Positions 44,242 through 56,474 of a stretch of DNA of 60,000 bases are shown here, piece after piece; the first letter of the stretch is position 1; each line of letters begins with the position of its first letter. Made by a program: the position numbers and the translations under genes. A model generated the notes under the pieces. That model was not told the origin of the DNA and searched no databases. It was given only the letters and a program-made list of their open reading frames with translations. Origin of the DNA: Hydractinia symbiolongicarpus (Eukaryota > Cnidaria > Hydrozoa > Anthoathecata > Hydractiniidae); contig NC_079889.1 in NCBI RefSeq assembly GCF_029227915.1, positions 3,288,001 to 3,348,000 of the forward strand, in the 5' to 3' direction.

Positions 44242-46552
44242 CTAGCCGGGAGACCCGGCGTCGAAACGCCGGGTTAAGCCACAAGTAACTGTTGTTGAAC
44301 GCCTTGAGGAGCGCTTAATAAGAACCGCAAACTGTGCAACCCGGTGAGGTGGAGCGCTTTAGTACAGGTATGCAGTATGTCGTAAATCAAGTGGAGGGCA
44401 CACACCATTGCATTGTTGCGACTGTAAGATATTTAAAAAAAAATAATTTCCCGCAACAAAAGCTGAATTAAGACAGTTTACAAACCATTGTTACTCCACC
44501 ATAGCAAAAACAATCGGCCAATATTATTTTATTTTGCGGAATAAGTTTCCATAAAAGTTCAAAACTTAATCATGACAGTGGGCCGAGAACACATAATACC
44601 CTTTTCATAAAAAACTTTACTGCAATTTCGGTTTAACTTAAAACACAGGAAAAATCCAGTCGTTACCCCATAAAAAAACTAAAAAAACTCCATAATTGGA
44701 GTGCTCTAGTACAGGTATGCAGAATATGTCGTGAATTGAGTAAAGCTTACACAACATTATAGTGTTTCGGTTGTAATGTACTTTTTAAAATATATGTATA
44801 TATATACCTTTACTGCAACTTCAACAGAAATAAAAACACAGTTTACAACCTGTTGTTACCCCGTCATAAGAAAAGAAAATAGTCAATATTATTTTATTTT
44901 GCGGAGTACGTTTCAGTAAACCTTAACAAATTAATCATGACACCGGACTGAGCACTTAGTACAGGTAAATGGTGTCACACATGCGTTATAGCCATAATAG
45001 CCTTTTCCCAAAAAAACTTATCGCAACTTCAATTTAAATAAAAAACACACAAAACACCCTGTTGTTAACACCAGGTTGAATGTTTATTGCAGGTAAAAAA
45101 ACTTTATCACAACGGATTAAATAAAAACACGGAAAAAGCACGTCATTAACACCAGGCTGAGCACTTAACATGTAAATTGTGTCATACATGAGTAACAGGC
45201 GTAATAAAATTTTCCAAATAAAATTTATCATAACGGTTTAAATAAAAACACAGGAAACAGCCCGTCGTTAACACCAGGCTGAGCGCTTAACAGGTGAATC
45301 GTGTCATACACGATGTGTATGTGGCGCCGTAGATTAGTGGTTTGTGGCGCCGTAGATTAGTGGTTATAGCTTTCGTACTCTGTGCGGGAGACCGGGGTTC
45401 GATTCCTCTTGACGGCGATTCAACATGGGCGAGTGAATGTTACCATAGCCCCGGGTTAACCCAAGCCATGTGAGGGAAATTGGGAAGATGGCACACTGTG
45501 TGGGCCGTTGGATGTTGCCGGGAGTTGTCTAGTAGAGCGCGGGCTCTAATTGGGTCTGCGTAGCTCAAAATGAGCATTAAATACTCTAGGACTCTCCATC
45601 TACGCCATGGCCCCTCCTGGAAATAATAGACAGGGTATATCCCTCGATATTTGTGAGGCTAGCCATGTAAAATATGCACATCTATCTATCTATCATACAT
45701 GAGCATAGGGGTAATACCATTTTCCAAAAATCCTTATCGCTTCGGTTTTAAAAGAAATCAGTGAACAGCCTGGCATTAACCCGGTTCAGTTTAAAAAATT
45801 ACTCAGCAAATTTATTTTGCATAATAAATTTTTAAATCAGTAATAAAAGTGGCCACTGCCAACTGCATTTAGCATAAGAATTGTTAAGAATTGTGTTGCA
45901 GCCAAACTGCATTTGGCTACTTTCACTTGCAGCCAAACTGCATTTGGCTACTTTCACTTTTTAGCAGGATGTAGCTAAAAGAGGAGCTAGCTAGGTAGAC
46001 CCAACTTCAACATAAAAATAAATAATAATATACCAAACTGAATAAAAACTTTAAAAGTATAGGAATAAATAAAGCTAGCTATAGCTTAGCTGCCTCAAAA
46101 TGTACGTTTTGTAGCTAGCCAAAAACTTAAAATTGGTTTGTTTAAGATTTATACGTAGCTAGAAAACGTGATGAAATATTCACCTTAACATGTGAAAACA
46201 AACTAAATAATCCTATAGGATAAAAAGTACTCAGAAGAAAAAAGAAGGATTGAAAGGAAACCTACAAACTTCACACCATCACTTCCAAACCAAAATGGCC
46301 TTCGTAGGGGTAGCATGTTTCCTCCCGTCGGCATGTTGAGGCCGCGAAGCACTTGGATTGGTCATTAGTGAAATTGGAGCCTCGTGATTGGTTTATTACA
46401 ATGAGCGGCAAAGCAAGGCCGGTAAAAAAACGGGGTCTGCCGGGGATTCGAAATAAAGCTGCAGGGCCGCGGGGATTTTCGGCGGGTCTCGCTACTTGCT
46501 CCGCCATGTTGCGCAGAGACAGACAGACGGAATACGGCTATTATTATAGAGA
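44242..46552 (-). mobile_element. Helitron 1 of a three-element tandem
   Basis: On the minus strand it begins TCTCTATAATAATAGCCG (46552), then GTCTGTCTGTCTC. It ends with hairpin ACCCGGCG-TTTCGA-CGCCGGGT, then CTCCCGGCTAG at 44242 followed by T. The interior is degenerate tandem repeats (TAGTACAGGTAAA, AATAAAAACACAGGAAACAG). It contains a 31-bp direct duplication at 45899-45960 and a SINE at 45311-45692. No replicase gene. Confidence 0.82.
45311..45692 (+). mobile_element. tRNA-derived SINE inserted in a Helitron
   Basis: Flanked by a 7-bp duplication TCATACA (45304-45310 and 45693-45699). The head GGCGCCGTAGATTAGTGGTT and B-box GGGGTTCGATTCC with closing GACGGCG form a good tRNA-like structure. 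A 23-base piece of the head is duplicated in tandem at its start. The body has TTGTCTAGTAGAGCG and CTAGGACTCTCC, shared with the SINE at 39434. The tail is ATCTATCTATC. Confidence 0.85.
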
Positions 46553-48221
46553 CTAGCCGGGAAACCCGGCGTCGAAACGCCGGGTTAAGCCACAAGTAAA
46601 GGTGTGATCCGGCATTGAACACTCTGTGGAGCGCTTAATAAGAGCCGTAAACTGTCCCACACGATCAGGTGGAGCGCTTTAGTACAGGTATACAGTATGT
46701 CGTTAATCATTTGAGGCGCATACACCATTATAGTGTGCGACTGTAACATATTTTTCAAAAAATAACTTTCGTGCAACGATAACTGATATAAAAACAGAGT
46801 TTACAAAGTGTTGTTACTCCATCATAGCAAAAACAATCGTCAATTTTATTTCATTTTGCGGAATAACTTTTTGCGCAAGTTAAAAAATTACTTGTGATAC
46901 TGAGCTGAACGCTTAGTACAGTTAAACCGTGTTGCACAGGCGTAAATCAAGTTAAGCGCATACACCATTATAGTGTGCGACTGTAACATATTTTTTTAAA
47001 ATTACTTTCCTGCAACAATAGCTGATATGAAAACAGAGTTTACAAACCGTTGTTACCCTGTCATAGCAAAAACAATCGGTCAATATTATTTTATTTTGTG
47101 GAAAAGTCTTTTTAAAAGTTAAAAAATTAATCGTGACACTGGGCTGAGCGCTTAGTACAGTTAAACTGTTTTGTACAGCGTATAGGAATAATACCCTTTT
47201 GAAAAAAACTTTCTCGCAGACACAGGGCCGAGCGGTTAGTCCAGGCGTGATTCCCAAGAAAGTTTAAAAATTAATTGTCACAGTGGTGGGCTGACCTTAG
47301 TATATACAGGTAAACGGTGTTGCACATGCCCATAGGCGTAACAGCCTTTTACAAAAAACAGTCTGTTTTTAACACTGGGCTAACCGGTTAGTACAGTTAA
47401 ACACAGTTGAACAGGCGCATAAGGCGTATTACCCTTTTCCAAAAATGTTCATTGCAACTTCGGTTTAAATAAAAACACAGGGAACAGCCTGTCGTTACTC
47501 GTCCAGCCAAAACAATCGCTCAGCCATTTCATTTGCAGAAAAAGTTTGCAGAAAAATAATAAAATATGTAGCTATACCTAGCTAGCTAACTGCATTTAGC
47601 ATAAAAATTATATATTGCTTAAGAATATTGTTGTAGCCAAACTGCATTTTTATACTTTCACTTTTTAAGGAGCTAGCTAAATAGCCACAGCCTCAACATA
47701 AAAATAAATGTTGGCTAGGATAAAAAGCTCTTATACCAAACAGAATAGCAATAAGTGAGGCTCTAGCTAGCTAGTAGCTATAGCTAGCTAATCTTCGTTT
47801 CTAGCCAAACATCCTAAAACTGGTGCGTTTAAGATCTGTACGTGGCTAAAAAACGTGACAATATATTTATCCCAACATTGAAAACAAACAGAAAACAAAT
47901 ATTACAAATATATAAGGCTTTTAGAAGATAAAAAAGTCAAACAGGCCTACAAACCTCACACACTGACCACAAACACGACCATTATCAAAATGGCCTTCGT
48001 TCCGCGAAGATCTTGGATTCTTTCTGGTCGCGAAAATCTTGGTTTTTTTTTAAAGAATCAGGCGTTGTGAATGGTATTCCACGCGCGAGCGGTCAAAACA
48101 AAGTCGGTAAAAATATATCGCATTTGGTATCGGCGCGTAATTTACAAAATTTCGTGTTTCCGTTACGGGACGCGGCTTTCGCGGACACACAGACAGACGG
48201 AATACGGCTATTATTAAAGAG
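46553..48221 (-). mobile_element. Helitron 2 of the tandem
   Basis: Same family as the previous one: minus-strand start TCTCTTTAATAATAGCCG at 48221 and the GGCG-type hairpin followed by CTCCCGGCTAG... at 46553. Its 3' end abuts the 5' end of element 1 with no host base between (CTAG|TC). The interior has the same degenerate repeats and GCTAGCTA-rich patches near 47570-47790. Confidence 0.82.
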
Positions 48222-48398
48222 ACTAGTCGTTGCCCGTGGAAAAATCCACGGGTTCGCCCGTCCTTTATATTTACCCGTCGCAACAAAGTGGATAAAAGTA
48301 TATCGCATTTGATATTCGTGTTTCCGTAACATCATTTTCTAACTCAGCGGGGGTCCGCGCAGAGACAGACAGACGGAATACGGCTATTATAATAGAGA
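48222..48398 (-). mobile_element. Helitron 3 of the tandem (177 bp)
   Basis: Minus-strand copy of the 165-bp element at 14419-14583: start TCTCTATTATAATAGCCG, hairpin CCCGTGGATTTTTCCACGGG, then CAACGACTAG. It belongs to a different terminal family from its neighbour, yet joins it directly as CTAG|TC. Confidence 0.85.
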
Positions 48399-48654
48399 AG
48401 TTAAGTGCATATATATTAACTTAAATATACACCTAACTTTCAAAAACACAATGAGATAAATATTAAAAAGCCGGAAGATTACGTAAGATTGAAGCCACAA
48501 TTTTGTTCAAGGAATTATTAAAATGTCGCAGGTTCGGAAAACCATTAAGACCACGTTCATTTAGGATGTGAAATTCAGAATGCGCATGCGCAAAATTCGC
48601 GAAATATTTTGTAATTTTTTCAAGATGGTAGACATCGCCCCATGCCTGACAAAC

Positions 48655-48705
48655 AATCAGTAGAGCATCCCATTTGTAAAACACAAATGGGATGCTCTAC
48701 TGATT
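48655..48705. repeat. Perfect 23-bp inverted repeat with 5-base loop
   Basis: AATCAGTAGAGCATCCCATT followed by TGT pairs exactly with ACAAATGGGATGCTCTACTG followed by ATT around AAAAC. No mismatch in 23 pairs is far above chance. It could be a young foldback, an inverted duplication from repair, or a small-RNA precursor. Confidence 0.9.
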
Positions 48706-49963
48706 TTGAACAAAAGCTGACTTTCATGACTACAAAGCGTTTGTTTTAATTTTATAATGTTTGATACCATGTTGGCGAAGACAAAAAAATAGTTAGGGTT
48801 GACGAAAAGCAAGAAAACGAAAGAAGAACATTTCATTGTCAAGAACGTATTATTTCCGACGGGGGCAAAAGGAGCATATGAAAATGCCTAAAACTAACAT
48901 TGTAAAGTTTTCCAAGCCTATTCATAGTTATTTTTATTAATTTTTAACATTGTATTGCTAGAAGAAATCAACGTCCTGGTGCTTACTTACATTTTTTTGC
49001 TCTGAAAAATTTGCGTTTAAAATCAAGATATTTTGGTGACCTGTAGCTAGCTAGAAATGGCATTTAAATGATGTTATGAGTAGTATAATGAATTGTAAGT
49101 AGAATTTTGTTATTACTGACTAACAAAGGTTAACAAAGGTTAGTAAACTATATATATACTATTTTCATCTTTTCAACGCTGGGCCTGTGCTCTCCTGGCA
49201 ACGCATTGTTGTTATAATCACTAAAGTACAGTCTATAGCTTTACAACTTTGCGCATAAACATGGTACCTTAAAGTAAAATAGTCAATAACGGGTGTAGTA
49301 CACTGTGTTATACAAGAAATATAGTGCGAATAAAACTATTTTATTGCATTTGCAATTGTTTATCACTAATTATGACGTGTTATTCTATTTTTATACCTTT
49401 GGATTTACGGTTCCTAGGAATCGCTAAAACCTCTCCCTTTTCTTTTAGTGTCGAAAAGATGTTAATACACAAGTTCACGGTTTCACAATCTTTAATTAAA
49501 TTGAATTAAAAAAGCTCTTACCATGAAATAAGTGAACTATTTTTTCGGAGAAATATTTCAAAAAGAAAAGTTACAAATTCTTCACATATGTTTTAAGTAG
49601 GGTTGCTGGCTATAACATACTAAATTTTCATGCCGTGAAACTAATTCTTTCTTCAGAAAATGAGAATTTACAATGCCTATGGTCAAAGCCTTATTTGTGG
49701 TGGTTATCCCTCCATTAGGTGATTTTAATAAGCTTGCATGAATATTTTTTATTATTATTATTATTATTGTATTCATACTATCTGATGGAAAATAACTAAC
49801 GAACTAAATATTAAATTCACTCTGTTTACTTCCTTTTTTTAATACCGAACGTACGTGAACGTACGAAGAAAAACTTTGAAGAGGTGTATTGTGGAAAAAA
49901 TGTTTTAGTGGAAACTCTTGACCCCTGTTGGCTTTTGTGGCAAAAAATTATTGCATTTCATTT
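48706..49963. other. Gene-poor stretch
   Basis: No supported gene. The adjacent minus-strand open frame at 48463-48684 (NGFPNLRHFNNSLNKIV) reads somewhat protein-like, but no family or splice context was recognised. Confidence 0.3.
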
Positions 49964-49982
49964 CCCCCCCCCCCCCCCCCCC
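49964..49982. repeat. Poly-C tract (19)
   Basis: Nineteen C residues that replace the expected hairpin end of the adjoining minus-strand Helitron. Confidence 0.9.
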
Positions 49983-50128
49983 GTCCTTTAAATTAACCCG
50001 TTGCAACAAAGTGGACAGAAATATATCGCATTTGGTATTGATGCGCATTATAAAAATTTCGTGTTTCCGTTACGGGACACGGCTTTCGCGGACACATAGA
50101 CAGACAGACGACAGCTTTATTAAAGAGA
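49983..50128 (-). mobile_element. Helitron fragment ending in poly-C
   Basis: Minus-strand start TCTCTTTAATAAAGCTG, then GTCTGTCTG and CGCGAAAGCCGTGTCCC, as at 48221. It continues to CAACGGGTTAATTTAAAGGACG and then stops at the G tract (poly-C on plus) where GGGCGAACCCGTGG would be expected. Confidence 0.7.
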
Positions 50129-52253
50129 TTTATATTAAGTATATTTTTTCCAAAAGCTAATGATTTCATAGGAAATTTTTCCAGAGCATCATTGAAAAAT
50201 GCATTTGTTTTTTGCTAAAACCCCTTGAACAAGAACTTATAAATTCAAATGTACACATTAAAAATACTTATTGTCAGAGAATTTTGTGTAAAAATATGTT
50301 AGGAATGTAACAGTGAATTTTACAAAAAAGATATATGCATACACCTTTTTGTATAAGAAAACTCTTTTTTGACTTAAGCCTAAATGTTCTTAGCAAGGTG
50401 ACTAAATATAGGCTAAAATTTTCTTAAGTTTTATTTCTCTATTTTATGTACTTTATTTGAAACATCTTTTGTCCTTTTGTTATTTTTAGGATAAGGCCTT
50501 TTTTAGTTTCCATGTGGCGTCAACAACCTGTTAAAGTGTTTGTGGATTACTCCTTGTATGGTTTCAATTTTTTGGGATACTTTTTGTTGCAAACACAACT
50601 ATATGCACATTATATGGTTCTTATTTGAAGACTTATTTAAAGAATTATATATGTTAATGTACATTTTTTACTTTAATGTTTGCTAAATGAAATACACAAA
50701 TTATATTGTAACTTAGATTATTTTATCTTTGTGTGAGACTTTTCTTCATGAGTTATAAGGCCCATGTTTATATGGGAAATATTTCCTAGGGAACCGGGTA
50801 AATGTTTCAGCATGATATCAAATCAAGATCTTGGGTTGTTAACAAACTCTTAACAAAATTTAGTTGCGTTCATATGACGAAACCCATTTACACGCCTACC
50901 AAGATTCCAGGTGTGCATGATCGAGATTTTGATTGATGCATTTTCCCCCAAAACAGAAGTTTTCTCGGCAGGCGAGATAAATTTATGTCGATTGCTGGCA
51001 TATTTTTTAAAAATAAACAATAGATTCTTATCATAATAAACAATAGAAACTTATCACATGGTATTTTCTCACCCGCGAAAAAGTTTTCTCGCCCATGCCA
51101 TATAAACAGAAAGTAAAAATTTGTTGTGCTGAAATATTTCCCCTGCTATCCGAGGAAATATTTGATATGAACAGCCCCTAAATATGACATTTCGCACTTA
51201 ATACCAAAAGCGTGGCAGTAATCATTGTTATCATTGTTCAAAGGCTTTATTTGGTTTATTTGTTCACAGTTCAATTAACAGCCAGCTAGCTGGCTAAATA
51301 TAGAACCGAAACTGTCACTTAGGCTCTTGGAGTGCTTTTAAAACATGCTTTTACTTTATCCAACTTAAAGGCTTCTATTCTTTGACCAAAAATTTACCCA
51401 TGTGCTATTACAGATAATGCACCTATAACAATCTGCTATATCTTAGGCTTTTACTGCACTTTTTCCCTGTCCTAGAACTTTATGGCTAGCTACTCAATGG
51501 CCTTTCATACTAAGATTTGTGGAAATTAAAATAAAATCAAAAGAACTGTTAAATATAATAATGAGATTAATTTAACTTTTTTTTGATTATCTAAGACTTT
51601 TAGACCTTTTTGTATGTCGTCCTGTCGGCCATGTTTCTTGATATTCAAGGAGGCTAGCTAGCCTAACACTCTTACCGTGGAAAACTTTTAGCAAAAAAAT
51701 GTAAGCAAAATGAGTTTTTTTGCAGCGGAAAGACAAATCCCGCAGCTTTTCAAAATATATATACTTTACTGGGTAAAAAACTTTCTCAGATTTTGGTAGA
51801 ATATAGGAATTCTGCAAACTTGTCGGATAAAAAAACCCTTTTATTTACGTTGTCACAACAAAAGCAAACCCGTCGTTTTCAGTGTTTATACGGAGCATTG
51901 GCCACACTTATTATAATAAAATACAAGTAAAAAATATTTTACCACTATGCCTAGTAATTAGCATGTTAAGTCAGGTATGTCAAGATTATGACGTCATCAT
52001 CGCCAAGGAATTTTTGCGTTTTGAGATTTCAAAAGTTAGTGCATGCGCAGACTGAATTTCCCGTGTACAGGCGGAGCTGAATGACCATGAGATTATTGAG
52101 ACTGTGAACGTATATACCAACAGAACCAAAAGTTGACTGCACGTCGCATGTTAACTGCAAATAAATTGTAGGCAACATTAAGTCTATATGTTTGGTTTGA
52201 TTTTTGCATTAGAATACACGGGTGCAACGCTATTGAATCATATTACCCTTTCA
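50129..52253. other. Long gene-poor stretch
   Basis: AT-rich, with CTAGCTAG-type patches near 51280 and 51650. No exon recognised on either strand. Confidence 0.3.
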
Positions 52254-52379
52254 TCTATAAAACAATACCCTTATACGTCTGTGTATCTGTTCAAAATGGC
52301 ACCGCAATAGCAAGACACACGAAATGCTGTAAAAAAAGGACGGCCGAACCAGTGAATTTATCCACAGGTCACTGACCAG
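52254..52379 (+). mobile_element. Decayed minimal Helitron
   Basis: Resembles 13037-13172: TCTATAAAACAATACCC start, TACGTCTGTGTATCTG, GCAATAGCAAGA, GGACGG. The hairpin has mutated to CAGTGAATTTATCCACAGG and the end to CCAG. Confidence 0.6.
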
Positions 52380-53958
52380 ATTTTTAAATTTTATCAAAAA
52401 ATAATTATTTTTTGGAGTGAATTTGCTTTCAACTGCGTGCATCATAGCAATAATTCAATTAAGCTTCCTCAAAAATTTAATTTACAAAAAAAAATCATAT
52501 CAATAGGAACATTCAAGCGATGGAATTGGGCATAATTCCTTATATAATTCCTACTGTCAGCAATAGACGTTCGAGAACAGGTTGTAATGCTAATCCAAAC
52601 AAAAAGAAAGAAAATTAAACAAAAACAGTGTTATGACTTCTTAAACTATATCGGAAAGTAGTTGCTATATTAAGTTATCCTTAAGATTTCATCGATTGCT
52701 TCTGTGTCATCTATACGTGTACAATTACCACCACCATGTGCTTGTGGGCCACTGCACTTCTTACAGTATATTTACGTCTGGTTACGTATATTATTTTAAA
52801 GAACGTGAAGGCACGCAGTTGCATACATGAGATTTTTATTTTTATTTTATTTTATTTTAAGTTCACTACAAGTGTAGCTAATTTAAAAAAAAACATTTGT
52901 TTATTTTGACGCCAAACTAATTTATCCATATTGCAGACTTCTCGGTACATCTCTTTCTTAGCTGTACCACTCGTTATTAACAGAACATTAAGGTCCAATG
53001 AACCAGTGAGACCATGCAGCTATAACGTCTGTTAATTATTTAGATGTCCCTATCCATCCAAATTTAATCAATTACCGATGTATGTAACATGTGTTTGACA
53101 CTATTTGGTATGGGAAGCTACATTCCTCGCGATAAATTCAAAATTTGACATTTTCTGAGTTAAAGGTCAACAAATATGAAATTTTGTGACCCTTAATTTA
53201 CCAAATCATTAGCCATATTAAAATAATTTAAAATCTCAATGTCTAGCATCTTTTTCAATGACTGTGAATGACGGCACTACTTATTATACATTGCTCAAAA
53301 TCACCATTGTAAAATCTGTAAACCGATAAATGCTATAAAATCTGATTTAATAACACACAAATTCGCCATTTTTTACCACCCCCACGCCTTGTAACGCAAC
53401 GTACAAAACTAGTATCACCCACCCACCCCTTCCTTGTTAAGTAATATTTGAACTCTTAAGACCTCGTTTATTTATTTCCTTTAGTACCAAAAACCTTCAT
53501 GTAAAAATGATCACGCCAAGTAGTGCTCTGATATGAGAAAAATATATAACGGGGTCATTTATTTAGCACACAAGATGACATATTTGGTACTTTTATGCAA
53601 GTCCAGAGGCAAGAAACAAATTTAAGATGTACATCATACACTAAAATAACTAAAGATATTTGTAATATATAAAAATTCTCTGTTACATAACAAAAAGGCA
53701 CTAAATTTTCGCAGGAGTTCGAAATATAAATAATCACACTCTCCCCCCCCCCCCCCCCCCCCCCACGCCTTAGTCGTAACGTAATTATTGTATTGCTCCA
53801 TATGAGTTGCTCCATATGATGTCAGTTATGAATAAGTGGAGAACAAAAGAAAAATTTCCAATTAAGTCAAACATTTTATACTTTCAATACATTAAAATTG
53901 TTAATAAGAATTGTCAAGCGTAATTTTCTCTTTTCTCTTTTTCCAATTATTCTATTCA
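52380..53958. other. Gene-poor stretch with poly-C
   Basis: No gene supported. Two related patches occur: ACCCCCACGCCTTGTAACG near 53380, and the poly-C of 53743-53764 followed by ACGCCTTAGTCGTAACG, suggesting two fragments of one repeat. Confidence 0.35.
53743..53764. repeat. Poly-C tract (22)
   Basis: Twenty-two C residues in an AT-rich context, followed by ACGCCTTAGTCGTAACG. Confidence 0.9.
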
Positions 53959-56378
53959 TCAATCCATATCATCAAGGCCTTCATCTTCCTCCGGAAATGC
54001 TTTGTAGGCTATAAAGAAAAGTGTAAGTTTAATCATTAACGAACCTTAACAAAACATAAACTAGCTAGATTCCCCTGAAACACTCGCAATCATCAATACT
54101 AAAACGTGATTAGGTGACTTATTTAGGTATTGAAACGAGTTAAAGAAGTAAAATCATGGCTTCTGCGGAGCGAACAAAAATATGTTCCAAATTAAACGAA
54201 ATTGTCAAAATAGCGTGCATAATTATGCATTTTTAGCATTGACAAATGACGCTGCAATATTGAAAGATGATCTTTTAATCCTGAATAATATTTATAATGA
54301 CAACGTTTCTTTTAACAGATAAACGCTAAACTATCCTTCATATAATTACAATCTTGTAATTGTCACGTCAAAATTGCATATATGGCATGGCATATAAAAA
54401 TATGACAATGACCACTTTCTTCTGCGTGTTCGCATGTAATCCAGACAGCCAGTTTTCCTTCTTAATAAAATTTGTTTCGCATGGGGCCGTAAGTAATTAC
54501 TGCGACATGTTTGATTCATAGAAAGAAACTTCGCATACTGTTACGAATTCTCATTTTGATCTAGGGTCAACAAGTAAACACAACATACATATTTTTCAGT
54601 TTTTGTATACTTCTTACCTTAAAAATTGCCCGAAAATCAAAACAATTTTCCTGATTTTTTTATAAAATCTGAAAAACTCTGGAAATCAGATTACACACAT
54701 GTCCAAAATTTACAGGAAGACTCCCCTTGGTGAAATAAAGTTGTGAGTTTTAAGTTCTATGAATTATCCTATCGAAAGTTATTATATTATCCCTATCAAA
54801 AGGTTTCGATATAAATTTTGGATAGTTTCAAATAATGGCCAATATTTAAGGTTCTGACAGGTATGATACCTTAAAAATGTGACATGCAGGAATAAGTATC
54901 ATAACAATGCATCAAAGCAAGAAAGAGTTACTTTAAAAAAACCCGACAGAGCGGCGAAATCTATTTGATTGCTATTTCTCAAAATATAGAACATTAACCA
55001 TCAGTACCAAAATAAGGAAATATGATACGCAGCAGCAATATCAAATGCTTGATGAGGAATAAAAGAATAATAAATGAATAAAGACAACACGGGGGTCTGT
55101 GTTTTTAAAAAAATGTTATATTGTTATACGTAGCAAGGAAATTATTAGCTGTAGAAAGATTTTGAAGTTGTTGTTGTTGCTTCGACAGGATTATATGCAA
55201 TTATTAAATTTTAGTTGTTTCTATGAAAATGTAGAAAAAAATAGCAGCTTAAGTAGTTTCTTTTATTAGAAAGCTTGACTTATGGGAGAAATTATAGATA
55301 TCAGATGTACGTAGAGGATTTCCCTGTTATGTTCGCATACCCATTATGATACTTAAGTTAATTTAAATGTTTTTGTTCTCTCTGCTCATAAACAGTCCGT
55401 TTGGTACATTGAACAATTTGAACACCATTGCAAATCAGATAAAGTAAGAACCGTATCAAGGCAGCAATACGTTTCGAGTTAGTTAGCGTCAGCCGTCTAT
55501 ACAGCTTAAAACTTTTGTTTTGAGTCAACAATAAAAACAAAATAAAACTTGCCTGTTACCGTCTCTATTTCTTTGCAGAACATGCATATTAATGAAATAG
55601 CACAGCACATCTAAGGGAGACACAATTATGATACATAAAATTCGCATAAACTCATCCATTGAGGAAAATCGAGACCTACCATATTCTGCAAGAATTGTGA
55701 CTTCTGTTTCCACAGAAATACTTGGTAACAAGATCAGACACTGCTGTTTGAACGAAGATGCAGTACAGGTAGTATATTGATTCCCAAAAAGTTTTATTCT
55801 ATTTTAACGAATGCAATTAATTTTTAACGTTACCAAAGTTTAAAATATGCGAAACACATGCTAGAGAACACGTTGTTGCCAAAAACACAAGCGCGTTAAG
55901 CCGTTGGGAACAAAAGCAAATTGCGTTACATGGGCCTGAAAACAGTTGCTCGTTTTCTGAAGCTTTTTGGCTTTGTCAATAAATATTCGGTGAAATGTTT
56001 GTGAAAAAGTTGCAAATGCAGGTTATTGTGTTATAAAACGATAGTTGGAAAGAGTTACACATTTTGTGTAAGAACGAGTCAAATGTTTGTGTCAAACATT
56101 AGGTTGCTAAGAGGGTATTTTTGGTTCTTAAGTTAAACTGGTGCTTAGAAAATAATTAGTTTTCAATATTGTACCTGCGTTGTGAAACGCGCTGAGAATG
56201 TCAATAGTAAACTGGACACGCACAAAAACATTTTCTCTAAAGCACGCAAACTGTGGTGCTGATTTAACATCGATATTAGTTGCCTTTGCGCACATATTCT
56301 TGGGATGAATGAAGAAATGAGTTATTTCGTCGGAATCGACGTAAACACTTTTATATTCAGCATTCTTTCGCATTACCC
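53959..56378 (-). CDS. Candidate spliced gene, several exons (unrecognised)
   Basis: Possible exons on the minus strand: 56175-56378 (acceptor CCTTCAG, donor GCAG|GTACAA, 68 codons, with VYVDSDEITHFFIHPKNMC and ENVFVRVQFTIDILSAFHNA); 55680-55743 (ending LAEY before GTAGGT); 55560-55610 (before GTAACA); and a terminal exon 53959-54008 after TTTATAG ending FPEEDEGLDDMD and a stop. The first, third and last agree on phase 1 junctions. Symmetrical phase 1-1 exons are common in extracellular proteins. The 55680-55743 exon does not fit the phase of 56175-56378 in the frame that suits its other side, so an exon is missing or the model is wrong. No family recognised; treat as a hypothesis. Confidence 0.3.
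55740..55905. repeat. Diverged duplicate of 57226-57400
   Basis: Shared blocks in order: TGAAC, ATATTGATTCCCAAAAAG versus ATATTGACTTCCAAAAGG, ATTTTAACGAATGC versus ATTTTAAAGAATGC, and AACACGTT. It indicates an old local segmental duplication within or beside the candidate gene. The right copy begins exactly at the end of the piggyBac-like MITE. Confidence 0.6.
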
Positions 56379-56474
56379 CTGAAGGCCAGTCAATTTACTT
56401 TTTATGTGAAATGACAGAAAGAACAGCAAATAAATTATATAGAGGAGATCATATCTGGAGTATCTTTTACTTAA

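Noticed and set aside
45334-45420. Functional tRNA gene
   Set aside because: The tRNA-like structure continues into a SINE body with tail and target duplication, and its anticodon loop is not canonical.
46271-46622. Overlapping open frames on both strands
   Set aside because: They fall inside the 5' end of a Helitron and shift across its repeats; no domain.
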